DNA of 64,000 nucleotides from contig FLMG01004002.1 of NCBI GenBank assembly GCA_900088475.1, forward strand, positions 54,402 to 118,401. Direction: 5' to 3'. Positions 26,464 through 37,409 of this stretch are shown one piece after another. Under the pieces are notes generated by a model. That model was given only the letters and a program-made list of their open reading frames with translations, did no database searches and was not told the origin of the DNA. The translations under genes were made by a program, and so were the position numbers. Each line of letters opens with the position of its first letter. The stretch's first letter is position 1. This DNA comes from Hyphochytrium catenoides (taxonomy: Eukaryota; Sar; Hyphochytriomycetes; Hyphochytriales; Hyphochytriaceae).

Positions 26464-27558
26464 ATGGACGAGTCTGACGACATCGAAAGACGGTTTGATG
26501 TGCCAGATCTACTGAGTATGGAACTTGCACTTAGCGCTATTGTGGGCATTGCACTTATATGTATGTATTTGTTGGCCAGGGTCGGAAGGTCAAGCCCTAG
26601 CGGATTTGACAGACGAGGAGCGGATCTTGGCTAAGACAACCATCAACAATCACCAAGGCGTGTCTAAAGTCTTTAGCGAGTGGCATGGGTAAGGCTGTAC
26701 ACCCGAGACATGAGTCTGTGCTTAGATCAATAACATCGTTCCTCTGCCAGTCCTTTGTCTATAATTGACTGCCGCAGTTGTCGCTTCGTGTGTGTGGGGT
26801 CTATAACCCGCTGTCACCTAGTGAAACTTGTGAATTGCGAAATCTTTGTAGGTGGGTCTCTACTTTACTTTTGCTGGCTTGCATCATTGGTCGGACATAG
26901 ACTGAAGCTATTGTTCTAAAACCGTCGATGCCTAGTAAAACCCGCCAACCTCTTATCCCAGCCCCAACTGTTTAGTTTGGCCTCATTTTGCACAGGGTGT
27001 CTTCCGTAACCCAAAACGCTCACCTGCCAAGATCTCTCATCAAGCGTTTTATCTCTCCTTCAATATCAACCTCTTTGTAGCTCCCTGTCATGGAGACACA
27101 ACTGTCATAGACGGTTGCAGAGGCTGTGTCCTAACAATAGCAACGTGAGTAAATCCTACTGCCGAAGACGCACCCTTGGTTTAGCTGCCAAGATCCCTAA
27201 TCCCCCTTACTCCAAACCCTTACGCACGCATCCGCGGGCTTTACTTCCTCATAGGAGGCGTGCGTATATTTTAAACTCTGAAGACTGCACTGTCTATATG
27301 TACTGTCAGCTGCCTCCCATTCTCAGAAGTTCTAAGGATATTCGGTTGGGTCCATTCAATGGAGAATACTCAGGGATTGTTCGAGTACGAGAAGCTGGGA
27401 TCTCCCCAACATGTTCTCCACCTACCTTTCCCTTATCGACGTCTCGCTACTCCCACATTAAGTGCACCGTGTACAGTCGACGGCCTTTTCATTCTTCTTT
27501 TCCTCGACTGACGATTATCAATGCAAACATGAGTGGTCAATTCAGACTTTATCCCTAA
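26464..27558 (+). CDS. TBCC-domain protein (TBCCD1 / tubulin cofactor C superfamily)
   Basis: Start ATG at 26464; exons 26464-26560, 26580-26688, from 26778, about 27080-27145 and from about 27260, all joining in phase. The spliced product gives a short helical N-terminus and then the beta-helix of the TBCC/C-CAP fold: FVCVGSITRCHLVKLVNC, EIFV-APCHGDTTVIDGCRGC, VLTIAT, then ILNSEDCTVYMYCQLPPILR and DIRLGPFNGEY. The NSEDCTVYMYC and GPFNGEY pieces resemble TBCCD1 (centrosome/basal-body and Golgi positioning) more than RP2 or cofactor C. The usual Q-R finger region reads ATRRAYIL, so GTPase-activating ability cannot be assumed. The 3' end is uncertain: after the TBCC core the reading becomes non-conserved, and an intron may lead into the EF-hand gene that starts about 80 bp later. 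Confidence 0.7.
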
Positions 27559-27635
27559 CATAGAAAGTTCTGGGGCACACTATTTTATAGGACTTCCTTT
27601 TGGCAGGGCTGAGGCCGGACAAGCCGAACCGAGCT

Positions 27636-30600
27636 ATGGAACCCCTTATTTATGAAGCTATGGAGACTTCCGATGGCAGCCCACTTTCAACTCTGTCTAT
27701 ACTAGGTGTGGTCGCTTGCTGTGATCCCTCACCTACCTTCGTGTTTAACAATCCCATTTTATAGACCCGTCCTCGGGCCTGGAAGCAGAAGCATCTTGGT
27801 CCCCGTTTGGCTTAGAGAAGGTTCGTGAGGTTTTCCGGTTATGGGACGTGGACCACGATGGCGCGTGGTCAAGTCAGGAATGGCGAAGTGTGGAAGACTT
27901 CCTACAAGATCCATCGCACCTGCTAAAAATAAAGAAGTACAGCCTTTCTGGGCTGTTATCTCTGCTTGCTGCAGCGACAAAGCGAGGTGCGATTAGTCAG
28001 TAGAAAAATCACTCCCCTCGCACCTTCGCTTAACGAGTATATGCAGAAATTGATGACGTTGGGAAGTTACGCATGGGATCGTTTATTGACGCTCTCACTA
28101 AAGAAAGCCCAGACAAAGTCAAAGCCTTTCTAGAGCTAATGGGCATTCGTAAGTAAGCACCGCACCAAGCACAGCACTGTTCACATAGGTAAAGAGGGAG
28201 AGAGGGAAGTACATTCGAGAGAGAAGAGAGGTCCAAAGACAAGAATATGTTGATCGTTGTGCGAGCAAGTGCAATTCGAGTAGGACAAGATTTGTGAGTT
28301 CTATCAGGAACTCCGGCACGATTGTATCCAGAGCGATAAAGAGAACCATGAGGCCGTGTAGATCCACTTGCTATTTCAGGGGTCAGCCATAGTCTACCTT
28401 CTAATATTAGATGCAGGCACGGGAGAAGTGGACCCCTGGGTGCTGGACTTCCGAGAGGATGAAGAGTGGCTTAAGGAGCGACAAGGAAGACTCAGGGATA
28501 TCAACTTGGTGCCAATTAACCCTTGTGATCCAAGAGTTTTGGACAACATCTCTCTCTTCCTAGAGCTTGGAGATAATAATGCCCTGCCTGACAGCGATGA
28601 CGAGTACTACGAAGATGAAGGCGAAGAGAAAGAAAAACGCAGCGAGGGAGGCGGTCATACTTTTTTGGACAGTCCACATATCGGTAGCTGCCTGGAGCTA
28701 CTCGTAGCAAGAATACAAAGACTTCTGGTGCATCTTCGGCTACAGCTTCGCTCTCCGTCATTATCTGGAGAAGATTATCAGCGCGACTCGTCAGCCGTGT
28801 ACTTCGACAACGTACCGGCTGCAATCAAAGGGGAAGCGGAAGCGTGCGATGCGCTCTTTCTCTCAATCTCCCCTTACCTAAAGGGTATTCAACTGGATTT
28901 GCCTAGTCTCAATCCTCTGGCTGAGAACGATCTGCGGAGTCTTCAGCTGCTAGATCTCCTGTGGTCTAGCCGTCTTGAGGCTATACAGGACTGTAACTCA
29001 ATATTACCCGAAGACATAACAAGGTTCCCTTTGGAAGAGCGAGAAGACAAACTTCTCGCATTACATATCGAGTCCTTCCCGTCTTTCTGTAGGCTAAGAG
29101 AGCTCATCTCTCAGCTCAGAGCCAAAAAGCTTCTGGATGATACGTTCCTTCCAATTTTAGAGATATCGCAGGTCTCTGACATGCTGCTTACTCATTTAGT
29201 CTACAAGGAGATGTCCGCTAACGAGATCCTTAGTCGCGATGACAACCGAAAAGGGGCCCTAGAGAGGGAGGTAAGACGCCAAACTGAGATTTGCGAAAGG
29301 ATGGCCCAGCAGATACAGAACTGGTTCAATGCTCGGCTTGGGATAGCCAAAGGCTGCTTGTCTTTCCCTGCTAATCAGTACATGGATTGGCTAACTGTCA
29401 CTGAGGTCTGGAGAGCTCGACTTGATGAATGGCAGGCTAACCTTCAAGACCTCCTTCTCCAGTCAAGCATAGGGAATGCGGGAAAGACCGAACAAAGTGC
29501 TGATGAGATCGAGGCAGCGAGTGAAGAAGACCCAGAGGAAGAGTTTTTAGAGCTAAAAGAAGCTATAAGCTCTACTACTTTCCCCCTTGGTTTTCCCTAT
29601 TTCGAGTTGTACCGGTTTCTGGAACTCGTTCGGGCTCACAGTCACATTGTGACGCTCTCGAACGATAGGACCAGCGCAGCTTTTAGTCGAAGACAAAGCC
29701 TTCAGAATCAACTTTTAGCAGAGACTGAGTCGTGTGAGATTGTTCAAACCAAATTGGCACGGTGGATCCAGCCAAGCGTAGGCGGGAAGGACCCGCTAAT
29801 AGAGGCAATACCTCTAGAGAGAATGACCGACTCTCCATATGTCATCCAGGTATGGCGCCGGAGATTAAAGCAGTGGACGGAAAGACTCCTCGAGGCTAAA
29901 CAGGCGGACCTCACGCTGAAGACCTCGCCACATCAGTCCCTCTCTACCAGTTATTCCGTAGACACAGTTTATGGTGGACCGTCGTATGAGTCAGATGGAA
30001 GCTTCTTGGCTCCCTTCCTCCAGCAAGATGTCGTCCCCCTCAAGTTTCTCCAGCTGTTACAGCTAGCTACTCGGCTAGGAGTTGACGTATGGAAGTGGTT
30101 CCAGAAGTTTGACTCCTCTGGTGCCGGGCTTTTGTCTGTGGATAAGTTCATACCCGCTGTTGTTTCGTTAGGAGTATACATTCAACCCATCAACCCATCC
30201 AACAGTAAACTAACAATGGACGAGGACGTCCTTCAGAGGATCCTCCTTGATTTCGATTGTCTTGGCACGGGACAGGTCCCCTACGCAAGATTGCTGAAGT
30301 TGGTAGGCTTCAGCCCTTACCAGGTAAGAGAGATACATGTTTTCTTTTAAAAAGTATGATTAATTGGAGAGAAAGCTCCAACGGCATTAGAGACCTAATC
30401 AATTGGCATGATGTACATCAGAAGGAACATTTAGCCCACGGTGATGCTGAAGCGACTAATCTAAAGGGCACTCAGATAGGAGACCAAAGCCAACGGCCAA
30501 GACCGTGTCGTAAGCGGAGGATAGGGCCCCAGGAAATAGACGCAAAGCTCCGTCTATGCGCCAAATCCTCTCCTCACAAACTGCTCGAGCTTATGCGAGA

Positions 30601-33212
30601 GATGAGGCTCACATCGGCGGACGAAGCTAAGTCAGAAGGAGATCCTGTCAATTCAGTAAAGATAAAGAGGGCATTTGGCAGTGTATTAAGGCTCACACTC
30701 TCTGTTGAGGAGATCAGGGCCTTTTTACGGTGGCTTTCTGACAAAGTGACCCAAAAGCCGGGACCTGAGGCCGCCTCGATTTTAGAAGTAACGAAGTCAA
30801 TGCTGAATCTTGACTCGCACGCTGACGGCACTGCGGAAGGAGGGATAAAATCTATCCAATCCCGCTCCGAGGTGGATTCATTAATACTCTTTGCGTACTT
30901 TCAAAGTCTTCGACACCGGCGAATGATTCCTCTTCAGGAGTGGCTTCAGAACAAAAGAGACGCGAAGAAACAGGAGAGGGATCGCACTCTTCAAGACCTG
31001 CGTCGAGCAGTAGGGGGCCATAGAACCGAGTTATCTGAGGTACAAACTAAAGGATGGTTGGGTAGGCTAGGTCGAATAGACTCTCTTTATTTAGCTAGTG
31101 GCTAAAATGAAGCCTGAAACAGTGCCAAGCCATGTGGGCACCTCTCACAGAACCCTCCCATATCCTGCCCAGGAAGAGATTGATGCCCTTTTAGACGCTG
31201 GGGAGCTCCTCTTGCCCGAAGAGATTGATGAGATTCTAACCTTATATGCCCTGGAATGGCTGCGAGGCCTAGCTGGGCAATCAGCGGTCAGAAAGGTTAT
31301 GGCCAAGTCAACAAGAAAGCCCCACGAAGCCCCGCAGCATGTTGAAGAGTCTGCCAGGTAAGACACTTACTCTGTTTGCCCCTATCCCACTTTGTTCCTG
31401 GTCCTACTCACTGTCTCGCATTGCTAAGGAAAGAGGTTCTTAAGCGCTTTATGGATGAGGCTACAACAGGACACGATGCAAGAACAACCTTGCGTTCCAT
31501 AAAGAAAAAGCTATTTGGACGGTACCAGCGCTCTCAGAAGCTTAAGGGGTCAGGACTTTCGTTTATGGACTGGATTAAAGAGAGAATCGGTACCGTAACA
31601 AGCACGCTAAGCACTATTTTCTTGCATCTCATAAAGGGTATCCTCATAACGTCGGCAATCCAGCTTCTCACATTCATCTCTCTCCTCTACCTTTTGTTAC
31701 CATTCAAGCTGCTGAAAGAAAGATGGAGAGTGAGATAAAAGCCTTTCGAGAGAAGTCTATGGAGGAAAAGAAAATGGATCTAGAATGGGAAAGAGAAGTA
31801 GCTCCCACGCACAAGGTCCACGATAAGCTGCAGTCCCTAATGGTCCGCTCTAAGAGAGAAGCAGCGCATGTAAGATTTTGATGCTGTTTCCTGTACAGTT
31901 CCTACTTAAAAATAGAGGTGCAAAATCTTGGCTAACATCTATCTCGTAGTCCAACTCTATCCTGAGACAGCTGGTCAAACGAGCCACCTTCCGGGCTGGA
32001 GAGGGCACTGCAGATGAAAAGAAGAAGGTTCTATGGTGGGAGAGGTGAGCTTGCTGATCTCTTTGACTTCTCCACGTTCTTGTTATGACCCATTTGTAAC
32101 TGATCAATAGACTAAATGCTGACGGATCCCTAAAGCCCAAGGACGGGACTGGGTCCATCGTGACCAGGAAAGAGTTCTATGAAGTGACACAACAGGTGGC
32201 TTTTTTGGTTTGCTTATCTTCGACTGATGTCTGGAAGGTCTATGACCTCTATGCTTAGAAGGTGCTTGATAGTACTATTCGCCAAAAGAGCTCATCATAC
32301 TCTATACGCCGTGCAGATTCTCTTTTCCATGGCATCCGAACCCCAATGTGTTCAAGCTGCAGGAGGAATCGGTCAGCTTAAGCGACTCCTAAAGCGGCCC
32401 AGTGAGCTTCAAGTCAACCGGCAAAGTGAAGGATCCATAAGGGAGAAGATTGAGAAGCTCAGAAATGAGCTCTTCACTCCTGATCTGGATGCAGCTGTTC
32501 AAGAAGCCATTGACGCCTTTGAGGATAAGCGGAAAGCAGCGCAAGAAACCGTACGGATATGTCTTTTACGTGCTTCTGGGCGATCTATTTTTTGAGTTTT
32601 TGAGTTCATTTTTTTGGTCAACGCCTCTCGCTGTCTTTACTTGCTTATTACGACTCTATCCTAAACGACAAACTCTCTTTACACAGTTCAACTCTTGGGC
32701 TTTGAAGAAGGAGGAAAAGTCTGTGAAGGCCAAAGCTCTGAGCCACAACAAGGCATTACTGGAAAGAAAATATGAGCTGGAGCAGAGACAGAAGGCCGCG
32801 GAAGCCTATCTCGAATGGAGAACCGCTGCGCAGGCCAGAAAGTAAGTGCATGCCTTACCCGCTTACTACTGTACCTTCCTCTTCAAGGACAGTATGTTTT
32901 TTTAAAGAAGCTAACCTTGGCGTTGCGCTGTCAAGGTATGTTTCCTACAGCAACGACCAGGTTCGCACTCGGCCGAAGGCACAGCCATACCGCCATCCAA
33001 ATCAGTGGTTAGACAACAGCAAAACAAGCCGCCTACACGTGGGCGGCCCAGAATCATCTGTTGCCCTTGCACGTAAGGAGGCTGACTCCCAAAGGGTGAC
33101 AGCTGGGGGGCCAAAGAACGTCAATGCAACAGGCGCCATCCTGACTGAGGCTGATGTGACGGAGTACTTGGACCGAGTGGGTTTCGATTGGATGACGGCT
33201 GATTTCGCTTAA
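27636..33212 (+). CDS. Large EF-hand and coiled-coil protein, possibly ciliary
   Basis: Multi-exon gene. ATG at 27636 starts a short exon that joins in phase to an EF-hand exon (about 27765-27986) with a full calcium loop DVDHDGAWSSQE. The next exon (about 28037-28151) looks like a second, degenerate EF hand, and then comes a long exon (about 28410-30320). That exon is acidic early (DSDDEYYEDEGEEKE), mostly helical, and ends in two weak EF-hand-like segments (FDSSGAGLLSVDKF and FDCLGTGQVPYARL). Exons at about 30385-31037, 31090-31357 and 31431-31590 lead to charged coiled coil. The C-terminal part (about 32690-33212) has spaced tryptophans in basic helices (FNSWALKKEEK, AYLEWRTAAQARK) followed by YRHPNQWLDN, a style common in flagellar coiled-coil proteins; the ciliary role is inference. 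The last residues are EADVTEYLDRVGFDWM. No orthologue named. The N-terminus could be continuous with the TBCC gene upstream. Confidence 0.68.
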
Positions 33213-33315
33213 AAATAAAAGTTCCATTCCAAGGCTAACCGTGATTTATCCTACTTTCCGTTGATTGGCTTCCACCCTTCCTTACACTTGTCATATTATT
33301 TCCTTGTCATATTAT

Positions 33316-34850
33316 TTACTCTGACTTGGTGACCTCTGTATCAGAGTCAGAAGTACCCTCGTACTCATCCTTCCCAGTCTTATGAGCACCCTTAGTGATT
33401 AGACCGTGCAGCAGCCGGAGAAGTAGGAAGAACCACCAGATGTGCAGCCCTAGGAGCATGAGCAGCAAAAGACAGGCCCAATTCCAAAAGGGCATGTTTG
33501 GGGGATCAGGATTTGAGAATATTTGGCAATTGTGCTCCTCTGCGTGCAGACAGTGATATTCGAGCAGCGCTGACCGGATTACTTTGAACGGGTAGAGGTA
33601 TAGACGAAGCACCAGCCATGACACCAGGGTCAGGACAAAGAAGATCTCTGGGAAGGTGTGAAGAGTTTGTGAGTCAGCTAGCAATATCTGATATGGAAGA
33701 AGCGCAGCGACCATTGCCTAGAAATAGGTTGGCAAACAAGCTTGTAATAAGTACTATAGCAGCTGAACAAAAAGAGTACAAGTGCCAATGGTATACCTCC
33801 ACCCGGCGCACTCCTACTATACTCCATGCATATCTTACCAGTCAAAAAGAGGCCTCTCAGGCCCTCCAACTTTAGCAGGTTAAAGAGCTTGAGGCAGTCA
33901 ATAAATATATCCGAAGTATCGTGGAGAAGAAGGACTAGCAGTCCGATCCTAAGGTATCCGTTATAGTACGATCCGCCCACCAGTAGCGTGGTTATCAGGT
34001 GGTGGGACATCATGACAACGTAATCCTTCTTCCTGTCCTCTAAGTATCGAGTTGAAAACCCCATATAGATATAGACAGCCTGCTCACAATACCGTCAGGA
34101 TACCGAGACCGTTACCGCGGGAGGACGCAAAAGGGTAGATTAAATGAGAGGAGAATAGAGTAAAGAGGCTGGAGAGTACTCGGTGCGCGAGGTCTCACCA
34201 ATTGTGCAAGATAAAACAACCGAAGCCCCTCACTGTGGGTCTGGTCACGAGGGTGTGGACGCCAACCTGTGGTCATAAGTACGGATTATGTTCAGTCAGC
34301 CCAGGGATCAATGAGAGTAAGCGAATCAGGGCATAAGGACCCAGCGCTCTGGTAGAAGAGTGAAACGACGCTTAACTTGAATATGGCAAGCCAACCATGT
34401 AAGGGTAGTAACAGACAAGAGGAGAGAGCAGGTCGCAGATAAAGACTCACAGAGTGTCGTGTCGTTCCACCAGTCTTCTTCCGATAAGATATAGAGCTCG
34501 GCCAAGGAGAAGGACGTGTGAAGAAACAGCTGCCAGCCTTGGTCGCTAAATTTCCGACGTGGTCTGACCTTTGCCAGAGGGTCATTGAATGGCGCGGAGC
34601 GGAGTAAGGTAGCGGAGAAGTAACCCCCAACTACCTCCATCGAGTATCGTGCGACTCTGATCAAAATAGCTGTGAAGAGGACCATACCACCTAGCTCTGC
34701 GAGAGAGGTCAGACTGTTGCGAAACATTGCCACCACGAGTGCAACTTCGGTCCAATAGGTGCTGGTGAGGATAAAATCCAGCCATAATGGCACCTTCACG
34801 GCACTTGAGAGGTTCTGCTGCTTTGAGCGCGCTGCCCTTTTCATTGCCAT
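33316..34850 (-). CDS. Ceramide synthase (LAG1/TLC domain)
   Basis: Integral ER membrane enzyme that acylates a sphingoid base with acyl-CoA. Four clear exons: about 34455-34850, about 34199-34252, 33839-34079 and 33316-33717. The spliced sequence contains KFSDQGWQLFLHTSFSLAEL and a WWNDTTLCE pair, then a GWRPHPRDQTHSEGL-RLFYLAQL segment (compare the family's W-P-LxWYYLLQLAFY). The Lag1 motif follows, with the catalytic double histidine (MSHHLITTLLVGGSYYNGYL) and HDTSDIFIDCLKLFNLL, then a conserved tail IFFVLTLVSWLVLRLYLYPF with HIWWFFLLLRLLHGL and an acidic end (SDSDTEVTKSE), as in other eukaryotic family members. Start taken at ATG GCA ATG (34848-34850); an upstream exon near 35160-35204 (MGSPWICLFLDVQKAK) may extend the N-terminus, but its phase does not fit cleanly. 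Confidence 0.92.
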
Positions 34851-35763
34851 CCTTGGTCCACTGCACGTTGTGGCGTGTGGCGCACACTTTGTTCCTCTGT
34901 AAGAGTCGGGCTCCAATACCTCATTCAAGCTGCTCCCTAACGTACGCCCTGAAGCTCAAGCGTCAAAAGCAGCAGGGCTGTTGCCTCCAGAGCGATGAGA
35001 CTGCCTTTAGCTGCTAGCAAGCAAGAGGTGGGTCCGTCGTATGCCTGTGGATGACTCGATGACCGATGACGCGCCAACCCCAAACAGCCCTTCGATCTCA
35101 ACACTCGAGGCAGAAATGACGGACGGGGGAAAGAGAAAGGGGAAGAAGCCAGTCACCTTAGCCTTTTGAACGTCCAAGAAGAGACAGATCCAGGGCGAGC
35201 CCATAGCAGCATAGCAGAGGAGAGAGGTTGGAAGGACAAAGGGAAGGACAGAGGGGGACAGTCACTCTTCCCTCCATGACAATCCTGGAGGAACTTTGAG
35301 CTGGACTACATCTCTCGATTACCACCGAGAGGTTATAAGTGGTTATTTACATTTGATAATCTCTCAAATAAATCAATGATTCTGGAGCTGTTGGGGTTCA
35401 AGCGGCAAAGCGGGCAATTCGAAATTCTGGAGTGGTGTTGTTACGGCATAGAGAGCCAAAGGAACGAGACAGAGGCGGGAAAGAGGTGTGAACGAGATTC
35501 ACAGACAAGAGAGTGAGGTCCTTCGAGACAGAGTAGGTAGGGAGACATGAAAGAGAGATCTCTTTTTGGGGTCATTCTTTAGCAGTTGGGCATTCCCAAT
35601 GTGATGCCATATCACCAGACTCCTTTCTCCCTGGCTACCCTGATGATGACACTCTAAGAGACATTCAGAGTCTGGAGATTTGGAGACTCTCAACTGATAT
35701 CTGATTGCACCAAGTGTTAGCGTCAAGGGCCGCAAGACTGACGCGGGAGAATCTAAGCGATCA
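34851..35763. other. Divergent intergenic region, ceramide synthase / MIS12
   Basis: About 900 bp between divergent start codons. It includes a possible extra 5' exon of the ceramide synthase on the minus strand (about 35160-35204). Otherwise nothing recognised; the 171-codon minus-strand reading at 35499-36014 overlaps MIS12 exons and is a shadow. Confidence 0.45.
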
Positions 35764-37001
35764 ATGACAAGTTCTATTGATAAAAAGCTCTTCGGCTTCC
35801 GGCCGACGGACTTCATAGATGAGAGTGAGTATCTTTCAGATATAAAGCCCGCCTCAGGCTGACCTTCTTTGGCAGTATATAGCATCGTGGATATTGCTTT
35901 GTCCTCTGGCATTGAGTCCTGGGAGCGTAAAACTCTCAAGGTTAGTAGCCTTCTATCTTCTATGCTAACTCCCCTAAGGCGCTCAATGCTCGCAGAGAGA
36001 GAATGAGAATGCAAGAGACAACTCGGGTGTCAAACAGGTGAGTGAGATATACGTGGTTTCAGAGCTTATTCGTCGCCTAAAGTCATGATCTTCATAGGCT
36101 CACGATGCCTTCATCCGGAGAGTAAGAGCTGTTTTTGACAAGAATTTCGATAAATTTGAGATGTACCTTCTGCGTAATATCTTCAACGTTCCTTTTGAAC
36201 TCAGCGACGCCGAGGTGGGTTGTATTTCCTGTGGTACCTGGGCCTCTCAATCTAAGCCTAAAGCCTCTCATAGACTCAGGCTGGCATAGAAGAGCTCCTC
36301 ACTGCTGGGGACCTTAATACGCCAGCGAGCGATGAGGATGAGGCTAAGCTCGATCAGGAAATCTTGGCGCTGCATGCAAAACTCCAAAAGGTGAGCGCTA
36401 GATTTTGACACAATGAATCGCTAGGTGACCATAGTCGTTTCCAGTCTCAAAAAAAGAATACCGAACTAAGAGGAGAGAGTGCGATTCTCAACCGAAACCT
36501 AACAAGGTTCAACAGTGGGGTGGACTCGCTGAAAGCTGCCACGAGCGTTCTAACCGCTAAGGAAGGTATCTGACAGTCGCTCTTTCTACCTTGACTATCA
36601 ACTAAAACGGAGCTCTTCTAGGGGTAACTAGCGTCACGGAAAAGTTCAGTCGTTCTATTAGTGAATCCAGACTCTTAGAGACTGCCCTGCAGAGAATGGA
36701 AGGTAAGGAAGGGGTTTTACCCACGTGATCGACAAGGCTAAAACATCTGAGCCTGAACATCTATTCAGCTCTCAAGCATCACTTATCCCAGCTGCAAGTC
36801 GTCGACGAGGAGGTTGACGGTATGCTGTCCTTAGCACTTTCCTATCCACTTCACCGCTCTCACCATAGCTGTTTGGTCTTAGCAGAATTTCAACTGCTTC
36901 TAAATACGTTTGAAAAGCGCACGAAGGAGTTGGGTTGCTCCAATACCGAGCCCATAAACGCCTGGCTGAGCCTACTTACAAGGACAGCCTCGGCCTCATG
37001 A
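35764..37001 (+). CDS. MIS12: MIS12 kinetochore complex subunit
   Basis: Core subunit of the MIS12 complex, which links centromeric chromatin to the NDC80 microtubule coupler. About ten small exons, all phase-consistent. Exon 1 (35764-35824) encodes KLFGFRPTDFIDE, matching the family's FFGFTPQ start. Following exons give IYSIVDIALSSGIESWERKT, a RENENARDNSGVKQ exon, and RVRAVFDKNFDKFEMYLLRN-IFNVPFEL, which corresponds to the F-xHFDNLFSKMEQLFLxxILxIP region of MIS12. Then come coiled coils (LDQEILALHAKLQK; NTELRGESAILNRNLTRF; LKHHLSQLQVVDEEVD) and the end SLLTRTASAS with stop at 36999-37001. Estimated about 240 aa against about 205 for the human protein. Introns are as small as about 50-60 bp. 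Kinetochore proteins diverge quickly, so the call rests on the N-terminal motif, the FDKxFDKFE helix and the overall coiled-coil plan. Confidence 0.8.
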
Positions 37002-37409
37002 CCTCACTTTCTTCCCGTAACAATCGACATTTACCCTTGCGGCTTGTCCGGACCAATCGTGTTGTTGGACGCGTAAGAGTGTCCACAGACGGCACCGACT
37101 GCCTTACTTCTTTCTGCCCATGTAATTTGATTAACCAACTTGTTGATGCACATTCTACATCAATTCCTCCTTACACCGAGCCAGCGGAGGTAACACGGAC
37201 CCGGTCTATGTAAAATATTTATAACTTCTTTCTGAAGTCTCCAGTCGTTAGGGTGTTAGACATCCGATCGAGGGACAAGCCTTTCGGTGAGGAGTCAGGC
37301 GCAGCAGCGATGAGGAACAGAGGCTGTATGGACACCGTATATCAGAGGTGAAAGGAGGGAGCTGGAACTATTCTCTTTCATTTTCCACGAGCCAATACCA
37401 GTGCCTGTC
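37002..37409. other. Convergent intergenic region
   Basis: About 400 bp between the MIS12 stop and the end of the first membrane-protein gene; presumably two 3' UTRs. Nothing further seen. Confidence 0.5.

Noticed and set aside
35499-36014. 171-codon minus-strand ORF
   Set aside because: It overlaps the first MIS12 exons on the plus strand and their introns; no domain content.
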